Below, one piece after another: positions 21,577 to 33,400 of a DNA stretch of 64,000 nucleotides. Under the pieces are notes generated by a model. The model had not been told where the DNA came from and did not search any database. It saw nothing but the letters and a program-made list of their open reading frames with translations. The translations under genes and the position numbers were made by a program. Source of the DNA: Megalopta genalis (lineage: Eukaryota; Arthropoda; Insecta; Hymenoptera; Halictidae); the NCBI RefSeq assembly GCF_051020955.1, contig NC_135013.1, positions 31,061,302 through 31,125,301 on the forward strand. The letters are read 5' to 3'. Positions within the stretch are counted from its first letter, which is position 1, and each line of letters opens with the position of its first letter.

Positions 21577-24289
21577 GTTCGCTGTTCCAGTACCTCTTTA
21601 TTCAGTCATTTGTAATGGAACAGTATTAATTTCTTGCAATTTTTATTGCTACATCTGAAAACATAGAACTTCTTAAAACCTAGGAACTGGAAAACGTGGA
21701 ATCGGAGTTCTGCATAATTTATGCGATTCACTTTTATTCGAACCGCTTAACCTCAAAATCGTAAAAACATTGTAGACTACATAAATCGTAATTTAAGATA
21801 GAAATGAACGAAATACGGTTGCAGAAGCATTGAAAAATGTTTCGGAGATATCAAGAAAATTTACAATGTAATGTAATAATTGTTTATAAAGAGTCTATTT
21901 GCAACGAATCCTGCCACGCCCAGAAATATTACAAGCAACATATTTATACGCCGGAAAATTAGTAAATTTATATAGTGTACAACAGTGTTTTTATACGAGC
22001 AATAACCCAGTACACCAACCTCGATTATATGCTATTAATTAAAGTACTCGGTTACGTTCGATAGAGTCAGTGTAACTTTTGTTTGACAGCCATAGTCTCC
22101 GGCTTTATTCTGCGGAAGCTCGATCAATAAATATGAAAAGCCGACGGAGTTCAAATCGAGTTCACCTGTAGCGCTGCCAGGGCCGAAACTCGAGACTGCA
22201 TTAATATCGTAATTATTAAATCAACTTCAATCTTCGATTCTCTTGTAATAATTGAGTTTATTATTAAATATTTACGCAACAGCTGCAATCTATAAGTTGT
22301 CATATTAGTGTGCCGAAAACGCGGGGCATGGATGTTTATATCCGCTCTCGTATAAATAAACTTAAAGAAAAATACGTATTATGAAACTTACGTTAATAAA
22401 TACATATTACGGATAAAAATTTATCGACGTCTGACTTTTGCGACTTTACGGATTCAGCAGGTTTACAGATGCTGTACAGATTTCGTTACATAAATTACGT
22501 TACAGTAATGCCTCACCGTAGTAAACCGATGCGGGGGCAACCGGCATACTATTATAAAGCAGGTATAGAAACTGCTCTTCTTCCCTGATTGGTTGACGCT
22601 TCGCAGCTAAACAGTGCTGCCTCCACAGTTTTAGACGAAGAGAGGAAGTGGCGGGTGAACAAGAGAGCGAAACAAGTTTGTTTGGCGCTTCATCCGAGAC
22701 ACTTGGTGCGATATTCGACTTGTACTTTTCGCCCCGTACGTATTTGAGAACATCTTGAAACGGCAATCATTTGTACAATTATCAACACCCTCGACAACTC
22801 GTAAGCTACGTTTTACCTAATGGTTTCTACTTTATGAATCTACAAAATGTTGTTAAGTCACCCATTCCAGTACTTGTTAACTGGGGCAGCAAGCAATCAT
22901 TTTATAGCATTGTTGCTGTAAAAAATTTGAAAAACAGAGCTGAAGCTTGCATTCATATTCTTTTAGAAAAACTATGCATATTGCAATTATTATTCTATTT
23001 TACAATCGTTTTATAACAATGAAAAGATGTCAGAACGAAACCGGTATTTGTTGTGTCTCTCGTACAACGACGACTTACTTAATTAATAATAAGAAATATG
23101 TACGCAGTGATTGCTCTGCATCTTCGCACTATGTAAATAAGAACAGCGCCACTAGATATAGCGGTGAAATAACGTACTTACTTGCCGAATTATCGACAGC
23201 GGTTATTTATTCGAAACGGCAGATGGCGCCACTATGCATTTCCCAAGATCTTTTTACTCTGCCGATAAATTTGTATAACAGTTTGAGCGTTTTGCCACTG
23301 CGCGAATTGGCGCTGTACGGACCCCTTAATTTTAGTTGAAAATTTCACCACAGGCGACACCACTCGTCACAAATGGCGCTATTTTCAAACTTGCATTCTC
23401 TTCTTGTATTTCCGACAGTCGATAATCTTTTGGTAAACGATATTAGATGTAAATAGAGTCTCTTGGACATTTTTGCACCCGTAGAATATTCTATTCTCGT
23501 ATAATATATATAATATATAATTTTACGAGTATTTTACCTTAATATAATATAATTAAAATATAATTATGGTAAAATAAAATTAATATAATTAAAATATAAT
23601 TATGGTTAAATAAAATTAATATTATTATATTAATATAATTATAATATATTTACCTTAATATAAATATATATAATATATATAATATATAATCTTACGAGTA
23701 CTTTACCTTAAGGAAATCAGGGGGAAGGACAGTAATCGACAAGCTGTGTGTTAGGGCATTATAATTTATTTGAGATTTTATAATAATTAAAATAATAATG
23801 CGGTAATTATTAATATTGGTAGCAGTCTACTAAGTTCCTAAGAAAGCGACGGTGTATAGACGTTATTGTTTTACATAAATTAAAATAACGATCGACTTTC
23901 TTTTTGCGCGCCAGTCCGTGGCGTCTGTCCACGTGTATACTTACACATGCGCGAACCGAACGCGGGAAATAAGAGAACAACACTTGGGCGGTTCCCATTT
24001 CCACGACGTCATCTTTGTATGTTTTTTCACTCTTTCGTTTTCATAGTAGACTTTTAATATATATATATATATATTTTTTATATGCATTTTTATTTATACG
24101 TATATGCATTTATAAGCGCGCAAATATATTATGCACGAGATCTGTTGGTGGCTGTTACATGCAGCCTTGCAGGAACATAAAACTCGATTCTCTATCGTTA
24201 AAATTTATTATCCTCGGTAAACGCGACTTATCTACACAAATAATCTTCCCATCGTTTCATTCATCGAGGAGCGCGCTTAACGTTAATTA
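21577..24289. other. Upstream region of the myotubularin gene
   Basis: Should contain its promoter and 5'UTR. AT-rich tracts lie at 23,500-23,700 and a (TA)n run at 24,058. A minus-strand 88-codon frame (22500-22766, motif MPFQDVLKYVRGEKYK) has no known family and could be chance or 5'UTR. The GGCGC box cluster lies at 23.15-23.39 kb. Confidence 0.5.
23145..23385. promoter_or_regulatory. Cluster of GGCGC boxes resembling CTCF sites
   Basis: Four to five related words lie within 240 bp: AGCGCCACTAGATATAGCGG (23145), CAGATGGCGCCACT (23220), TTGGCGCTGTA (23308), CAGGCGACACCACT (23351) and AAATGGCGCTA (23371). The second fits the known CTCF core (CCACTAGATGGCGC-like, either strand) best. The spot is intergenic, between the myotubularin gene and the long minus-strand gene. 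Function is inferred from motif resemblance only. Confidence 0.35.
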
Positions 24290-27200
24290 ATGGAAAATAT
24301 TACATGGATCCTTTCGCTTTTTTTTTGTTTGTTTGTTTTATTTACAAAAGAACTTTCGCCGGTGTGTTTTTTTTTCCTCTTCTTTTTAGCTCCGCTCCTA
24401 AATACAATATATACGTATTTCTCGTCCGTGTTATATATATATATTTATATATATAGTGTAAGACAGGGGATTGTCGATAGTTTTTTCTTGTACCCTTTTC
24501 CGTTCGAGGAACGCGCGCGGATTCGCGCGCACGATTCAGAGACAACGGCGGAGGAGAGAACGCGTTAAAAAAAAAGGCGAAGGGAAGAGAAACCCTCGTC
24601 TCGAACGGAACGCGGAAATTGAGAAAGCTTCTATCGTAGTTCGAAGAGTAAACAAAACAGGTACCCGCGTAAGAGGGACGAGGAGAAGAGAAAAAGTTCG
24701 AGAGGGAGAAAGAAAGAAAGAGGGTGCGCGAGGGTGCAGATTAGATTCTCCCGTCCCAGACGGCGCGGGAAAAAACGTCAGTGGACGCGTGCGATTATCC
24801 TGCGTAACGCGTCTCTCGCTTGTCTACTCGAGAGAATTTCCTGTTTATCAAACAGCATCCGATACGATGTATGTTATGTATGTATAGACAGATCGAAAAA
24901 TATTACACGCCGCGAAGTGTTGGCTCGCGTGTCTCGCGCACGATTCTGATTGCACCGGAATGGAACTCTATTATTTTTTCACCTCCCCCACCCACTGGTA
25001 CATCCCGACAGGACAAAATTGCCGTCGGATGGCCAGAGAAACGCGTCGCGCGCATCGATCGTCTCGATCGCGATCCTTGCTGCGCGATCCGTCGATCGTT
25101 CCGGCCGGAACAATTACGTAACAGAATATATTCGTCGAGCCGAAAACGCTCCGATCGTCGCTCCGAAACGAGAGTTTGTACCCTCTTCGATCTCCGAACG
25201 GCGAGGAGAGAGCGTTCGCTCGAGTCATATCTCGATATGGTACAAAATCTCGATTGTCCCGGCCGGACGGATCGACGGACGCGGGGACGCGTTCCCTCCG
25301 TAACGTCGCGCCGCGGCCGATTGTTCGACGCTGGAGAAAGGGGAGGCGCCGCCTCGCGTCGGCGACGATTCGAGGGGCGGCGCGCGACGCTACGGAGGGA
25401 GCGCGAGATCGGCGGGCGTGCCGCAACGGAGTCCGAGAATAGAAAAGCGACGACGGGCGCATGTATCGTTGATCGACGTGGTAGCCCCAAGATCGGTGCT
25501 CGATTCGCGGTGCGCGTTCGTCGAACCTTGAAGAAGAGAGGACGCGACGCGAAGAGACGATCGGACCACCCCGGCGATTCGACGCGTCGGGAGGGGGTTG
25601 ATGAAACGCGCTAACGCGACGCTCGTCCGCGCGGAGAAAAAGGCTGACGCGACTCGCAGAGCGGTTCTACGGCTACGACGACGCTCGATCGGCTCCGTGT
25701 ATGTATAGCGTTTACAAAAATTGAGCTGAGAGGCCTGTTCGCGATGCGATCACATGTGGTTAGTAAAGTAACGCGGCGAACAGTTGAAAGGTGTCGCGTC
25801 GTGGTCTTCCCTCGTATCCCTGCCTGTTCCGAAAACGAATGTACAACGATATATGTGTGCCTGTATATATTATATATATTATATTTAATATAGTCATGTA
25901 TTAAATATAATAATATATATTATTATTTACTGTAATAATATATTAAATATAATAATATATATATTATAATATTATATATAATAATATATATTATTATGTT
26001 TAATGTATTATTATATACATTATTATATTTATATATTTATATATTACATATTTAACATAATAATATATTATAAATATTATATTATATTATATCAATATAT
26101 GATATATTATAAATAATATAAATATAATAATATATTATATTATATTAATATATAATATATTATAAATAATATAAATATAACAATATATTATATTAATATA
26201 TAATATATCATAAACAATATAAATATAATAATATATCATAAACAATATAAATATAATAATATATGATATACAATATATCTTGCAACACATCTTATATATG
26301 TATATATAATATATCTTGGTGCAGTTCGGACAATAAAGCGATCAAAGCGTCGATCAACCGATTTCCGTGAGTGAAACACGGTGGTAATTGACGAAAGGGA
26401 ACCATACAAGGGCGAAAACGGTGCGTGTGACGCGCGCGTGTCGTGTAGCTGCTCGAAAACGGCCTGGCTGGATGTGTCCCACGCCTTCCCCGAACAACGA
26501 AAGAACAGAGAACAGGAGGAGGAGAGAAAGAGAGAAAACGAGAGGGAGAGAGAGGGAGAGTGGAGAGATAGGGATGAGAGAAGAGGCAGGAGAAAGTGTT
26601 AGAGATACGGTGGAACGAGAGGATTCGCTCGATTTATTACGTTCCCGCCGAGGGAACTCGATGGAATCGGTGATTGTATACGACCCCGACGACACGGTTC
26701 CGTGGCAGAGTTACACGCTCGCGCGGTACGGCGCCGGACGACGGGAGAACGGCGATGGACAATCGCGAGACGATCGGCAAGATCCCGAGGATCGTCCCTC
26801 CCCTCCCAACCCTTCACGGTTCACCCGGTTCACCCGGTCCACCGGGTTCGCCCCGGCAATTTTCCACGACCAGCCTCTCGCCCCCGCGACCCCGCGCCGC
26901 GCTTCCTCGTCCCGCCCGAACCGTCCCGTTCGCGGCGATAATTAATTATCGGCCGAACGGTCCCGATCGCGCGGAATCCGCTAATTAAACCCTAGACAAC
27001 CTGGTCGTGTTGCTATAAAATCATTTATATATATCACAAGTGTTGGAAATTGTCGACGCGCGACGTTCTCTAATTTTCATTCTCGAGACACTACAGTAAA
27101 TATCACATGGAGCGATGAGAATTTCAATTAAAATACACCACACACCGCCGCGCCGGCGATCCGGCCGCGTCGGAACAACGCGATTCGATTTCCCTCCCCC

Positions 27201-27433
27201 TCCCCTCCGGTTGGAACGCGCGGATAGCCCGCGCGCGCGCGCGCTGCTGCACGGAGAAAGAAAATACATACACAGACGCGCCGGGGCGATCGTACGCGCG
27301 ATCGACCGGCCGAGAGAGAGAGAGAGAAAGAGAAAGAGAGAGAGAGAGAGAGAAAAGAAAGAAAGAAACGAGAAAGTAAAAGTATGTATAACATCTACAC
27401 GGATATACTTTCGAAGAAGGAGGTACACATTGT
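24290..27433. other. Probable 3'UTR or downstream region of the coiled-coil gene
   Basis: GC-rich sequence from about 24,470 to 25,850 and 26,340 to 27,430, with the AT tract between. Arg-rich open frames (a 264-codon plus frame at 24820-25614, a 195-codon minus frame opposite) overlap on both strands and have no domain signal. A minus-strand AATAAA (plus TTTATT) lies near 24,338. A long 3'UTR is possible but unproven. Confidence 0.35.
25860..26310. repeat. AT-only low-complexity tract
   Basis: About 450 bp of TATAATATATTA words with a few C/G interruptions in the second half; weak 50-60 bp tandem periodicity near 26090-26270 (AATATAAATATAATAATATAT). Confidence 0.88.
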
Positions 27434-30400
27434 TCAGGCGTAAGACTGGTCGAAAGATATTGCGATCTTGTTCCCCTTCTCGACCCAGGTCCTCAGGCGT
27501 CCCCTCAGCTCCTCCAGGCTTTTCGACTTCGCTTTGTTTATCCTCTTGTACTTCACGTCTTTTGGCTTCGTGACCGATCGGTGATTGCTCATTACCCTGT
27601 TGTACGTGACCTGCGAACCGCCACCAAACAACGTGATACATTATGACCGCCTCGTTGATCTTTCCTGTCGGGTCCTGCCCGACTCCGGATCGATCTGTCC
27701 CCCTCGTCCCCTCCCGCCCTCCCTCCGACGTCGGGAATTTTCTTTCGTACCGAACCGTGCGCCAACCGGACGAGTTGCGAAAATAATGACGTGGAGCAAA
27801 CCTCTCGAATTAGGACGGGACTAGTTTCGCCGCGAGACGACGGACCGAGAGATACGAGATATCAAAAATTGCAGATGCACCGCGACGTCGGCGAACTGAA
27901 AAATCGACCGAGAATCGAATCGTTCGTAATTTATGAATCGCATCGAATTTATTTTTTAATTTAATCGGTGACTTAAACCTTTCTGTGTGTGTATATAGGG
28001 TGCCCTGTAATTATGGTACTTTCGGGGAACTAGTAGATTCCTGAGGTGATACGAAGCAACTTTTTCCTTTGCGAAAATGTTCTCCGAGGCATCGTTTACG
28101 AGTTATTAACGAAAACATTAGTGACCAATGAGAGGCGAGCTTGGCTGGCGCGAGGCGGCCCAGCCGACGAACGCACGAGGCCCGGTGCCGCTCATTGGCT
28201 CGGTCACCTAGCGCCAGGCGAGCTCTCGCCTCTGATTGGTCAGTGTTTTTCGTTAATAACTCGTAAACGAAGCTGCGGATTGCATTTTTGCTAAGGAAAA
28301 AGTTACTTCAATTCAGTTACTTCGTGTCACGTGGCCTTCGAATTGCCACCGAATTGCTTTTGATTCGTGTCACGTGGCCTCCGAATTGTCTTGAAATAGT
28401 GGCATGTTGTCTCCGAATTGTCTTCGGATCGTGCCATCTGGCCTCCGAATTGCCTTCGAATCGCGTCACGTGGCCTCTGATTTGTCTTCGAATCGTGTCA
28501 TCTGACCTCCGAATTGCCTTCGAATCGTGTCACATAGCCTCCGAATTGCCTTCGAATCGTGTCACGTGACCTCTGAATTGCCTTCGAATCGTGTCACGTA
28601 GCCTCCGAATTGCTTTAGAATTGTTTTCGAATCGTGTCACGTGGCCTTCGAATTGCCTTCGAATCGTGTCATCTCTCCTTCGAATTGCCTTCGAATCGCG
28701 TCACGTGATCTCCGAATTGCCTTCGAATCGTGCCACGTGGCCTCCGAATCGCCTTCGAGTCGTGGCAAACAATTAGAAATAAAAAAGTCTCGGCTCCGCT
28801 GGTTTCAATCCCCGACCTCCTTACATTTCTCAGAAAAATTACTGCACCGAAATACTTCGAACATTAAAACCTAGGACACCCTGTGCATTCTTATTTATCG
28901 CTGAATTACATTATCCGACGAAACGATTCCTATCCAAAACAATCGATCTCGACAATGGAAACGAAGCATCGGAAAATTCGGTCGTCCGCGTGCTTCGTAA
29001 ACCAACCGTACATTATAAAAAAAGAAAAAGAACAGTGATTTATACCACGAATTCGATGTTCGCCGCGTCGCGTTGTATTTAGAAGAAAATTCCCGGTATC
29101 GGACGGAGAGATTCGGTCCATTGAAAATGAATCGAAACGGAGAGATTCGATCGAGCCTTTATTTTTACGGGGCAGCAACCCTTTGTTTATCCGAGGGAAC
29201 AACACGCTCGCCGAAAGAAAATCTCTCTCACCTGCGCCTGCTGGCTCTCGTCCCTTGGCCTCTCGCTCGGCGGAGAATCCGCTTCTTGGGCGAGTCTCTC
29301 GAAGCTGCCGTAGAGATCCTGCAGCCTTCCTTTGCCGTTTCCCAAGTGTTTCGAGCGCCGGTCCTCGCACTCGGAGTTCTCGGTGGACTCGGACGGGTCC
29401 TGATTGTTCTCGCTGTCCCCGTCCTCCTCGACCGAGTAGACGGTCTCCAGTATCTCCGGTCGCCTTAAGAATCCGTTGCATCGTCGCATCGACGAGTACT
29501 TGCTGGATGGCTCGACCGCGTCCGATACCGATCGAATCACTGTCACGTCGGTGATGTTCGAGCGGAACCTGCAACACGGACGAACAGGCGTCCACAGAGG
29601 GGATCAGACGGTTTGCCGGCACCGGTTCGACGCATTCTTCGAACACGTGACCGTTCTATTCGCGCAACGCGATCTCGAATTCACCGGGAAATAATGTCCG
29701 CCTCGGATCGATTCCGAATCTACTCCTCGCTTCTTCGCGCAGCGATGAAAGCGGCTTCGAAATTAACCCTTTGCGCTCGAAGCCAAATTAACGAAAATAT
29801 ATATTATTATATTATAATTATTGTTAATATATGTTATTAATATAATATATAATTATAATATATTATTAATATATTAATTATAATTATTATAATATATATT
29901 AATTAACGAAAAAAAAAATGTATATTATATAATAATATATTATAATTATATATTAATAATTATAATATTGTATATAATTATATATTATAATCATATAAAA
30001 TTTAATATATATATTAAATTTTATATATATATATATATAAAGCAGCTTCGAAATTAACCCTTTGCGCTCGAAGCCAAACTAACGAAAAATTTCAAACAGC
30101 TTTTCTGACCCATGCTACTTCCATTTTATATAACCTAATGCATTTTATACGTATTGAAGTGAATTTTCTGACTTATGCAACAGTTACGCATCCAACAGTT
30201 CTTTAAATATAAACAAACTAGATTGATAAAATTATTTAGAAACGTGACGTAACAATTTTTAATGGTCCCGTGGGGTCGTTGCTCGAGTGCAAAGAGTTAA
30301 ATCGTCGCGGCAGCGAAGTTTTTGGAATTTATGGAGACGACGATGTTTCCCGTTGAATAAAGATGATCGCGGTTTTACGAGGTATACGGGGGTAGAAGGA

Positions 30401-33400
30401 AATTAGCGTGAGTGTAGGTATTACCGTGGTTTCTGAAGGCGAACTTTGACGGAGAAAGTAAGACTTTTTACGCCAATAAATTGACAACTCGAGCTACTCC
30501 TACTATTATTTAAATTGAACACTTATTTTTTATCAAACTACTGCATCTCTGGGAGCAGAAATTTCGTTAAAAAGCGTAATGCGAAGTGGTAACGTTAAGG
30601 TACGCAGTTAAGCGGTAAAGCACCGCGGTTATGTACGCATATGGTGTAAAAGCTGTGCGCCGAATACTGTGTTAGTAAATAATATTTAAGAACAGATAAT
30701 AGTAACGGCGCATGTGAATTTTTTTATCAAAGTAACGCTTACTTTATCCAAAAATAAATTACTTTCTCTAAAATGAATGGTTTATTATTAATTGCCAAAA
30801 TATATATATATAAATGCCTTTCGAAAAGTCGATAAATGAATTAAAATGCGATTGCTGCTACTTGTACGTGTCATAAATGATCAATATTAAACATGTAACA
30901 AATTATGAGATTCGTTTTTAGAAGATCGCGTACCATAAAACGTTAAATTTTATTACTTTCATAAAAAAATACCGCAGTATCTGGAGCGTCCGCGGTAATA
31001 CCAACATACACACCCTGTACCGCAGCAAAATAACCTCGGAATCGTTGAAGATTTATTCGTAACAATCTACCCCAGAATTCAGCTCGATCATGACATTCAA
31101 AGTCGATTTGTCCACAGCGATTCGTTAACCGTTGCATATTTACAACAGCCGTTTGCGTCGGCGTACTTTGAACGCGTTCCGCGATTTCTATAGCGGAGAA
31201 AGCTGTCGAGTGCAGAGAGAATTCGCCCTTAATCAACGGTACCGGTATCGATGACCGCGTAGGTTGCGTTTTATTCCGAAATTCCGGTCGCTTTGCACGA
31301 TTTACTCGAAAAGTGTCGGCTTTACAAAATGATCCTGGGACTCGATTAACGCGCACCGAGAGCCGCGCGCGCGCGCGCGAAACGAACGCGGAAGTAGGCT
31401 GAACGTCTCGCGAGATTATAATTCCGATTGTAAATTCAGCAGGCTAACCCCGGGACGGGGCACCTCGGCGAGTTTTTCATGATCGGAGTTCACACGAAGG
31501 CGGAATTAATCTTGGTTATTTTCGAATCGTCAGCCTGCCTGCGGCGATCGAGCGAGCCCCGTCTGCGCGGAAGAGCGTTATAAGCCGGGAAAACGCGTTA
31601 AAAGGAGACTTCGCCTCGGAGGGGCGAGCCCCGGCCAAATATCGAAGGCGATTACAGCGGCTCGGGAGCCCTCTTTGGGGCTCGGTGGCCGTATAAGCCG
31701 GCCTGCGGATCCGCCTCGATAATTTAGGGAAATGAATTCGGATCGCGGCGGCTGTTTAACTATCGACAACTTGGCGGCTCCGTGAAATAGGATCGCCTCT
31801 TCCTCGACGGAATTATTGAGTGGTGGTCTTACGTACCTGGGCGGTGCGAGGTCGTCGGCAGCCTCTTCGAGAACGACGGCGCTGTCGCCGTCACCGAGGC
31901 TGTCCAATCTATCGAGGGCGTCGCAAGGCGGCGAGTCCCTGGTCCCGGTCGACCTTTCCGCCAATCTGCTCTGCAATTGCTGTATCATCCTCTGCTGTCT
32001 GAGGATAATGGACTCCCGTTGCGTCAAGCTAGCCTCGATCTCCTTCTGCTTCCGGCAGAGCCTCGACTCGAACAGCAGCAGCTGCGAGGACAGCGTCCGG
32101 AGCTGCTCGGCCTTCTCTCTCGTCAGCCGGGCCACCAGGTCCTCCTGAAACCCCAATTTATCCGGTGAGGGAACCCGGTCCGTGCGCCGATTTATTTATT
32201 CAACGAGCTCTTATTAGCATCCCCGCGATAATTAACCCGTTAAGCCGCGCTTCCACCGGCTTGGCTCTCGTCGAGCGTGCCGCGCGGCTTTGCTTCCATC
32301 GATCGGGCGTGCCGCGCGGCATGTAAACGCGGTGGTCGATGCCGCGCGGCTCGAATAGCCCATGGAATTTGCCGATCGATTGTGCCGCGCGGCTTGGCTT
32401 TCATCGATCGGGCGTGCCGCGCGGCTTTGCTTTCATCGATCGGGCGTGCCGCGCGGCATGCGAACGCAGTGGTCGATGCCGCGCGGCTCGAATAGCCCAT
32501 GGAATTTGTCGATCAATTGTGCCGCGCGGCTTGGCTTTCATCGATCGGGCGTGCCGCGCGGCTTTGCTTTCATCGGTCGGGCGTGCCGCGCGGCATGCGA
32601 ACGCGGTGGTCGATGCCGCGCGGCTCGGAAAGCCTGCGAAATTTGTCGATCGGGCGTGCCGCGCGGCATCGGCCACCGCGTTCGCATGCCGCGCGGCCGG
32701 CTCGGTCGATGCCGATCGGCTCGAAAAGCCCGCGGAATTTGTCGATCGAGCGATTTTCGGCTTCGTCGCTCCTCCTCTCGCGTTATCGGAGGTCGATAAA
32801 CGAACTTCTGCTGCTGTCCGTACTGTCGAACTTCTGCGATCGCGGGCAGCACGTCGTTGACCCGTCGTTGACCTTTGTCATCGTCTTCGGCCAACATCGA
32901 TCGCTGCCTGTGATTACAACAGGGACAGCGGACTGCGGCAGAAATCGGCCGCGTCTTCTTCTCGAAGAATGGTGCATTCGTTCTACTTCCGACACTTGAA
33001 ACTTTACTTCGAAGGCGACTTTATTTGCTCGGATTTGTTCGTAATGAAAATGGTGACCGATATCGTCGCGAAGATACGAACTTCTTTTTTATGAAACTGT
33101 ATTCTTTTCGTCAATTGATATGCGGCATTGCATACGAGCTAGCAGTATTTTTCGAGAGTATTTTAGGATTTCATTTTGTCCCGGATTCTACTTTAGAACA
33201 GAAACCGTTCCTCGCGCCGATCGTTTGGCCTCGCTTGGCACGATTTCCTTCGATCTTTTCCTTCGACATCGTATGGAAAACGAGTCGGCATAGCGTTTGG
33301 CTTTTCAAGTGGCATCGTACCCCTCTCAAATGACGCAGTGGACGCAGTGGAAACGCGGATTTCCCAAGGATAAATTCGTTTGGTCGACAAAGCCGCGCGG

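Noticed and set aside
24820..25614. 264-codon Arg-rich plus frame
   Set aside because: GC- and CpG-rich DNA with equally long open frames on the opposite strand (24903-25490, 24971-25462); no recognisable motif.
32240..32999. Several overlapping Arg/Ala/Cys-rich frames on both strands
   Set aside because: Translation of the GCCGCGCGGC satellite in different frames.
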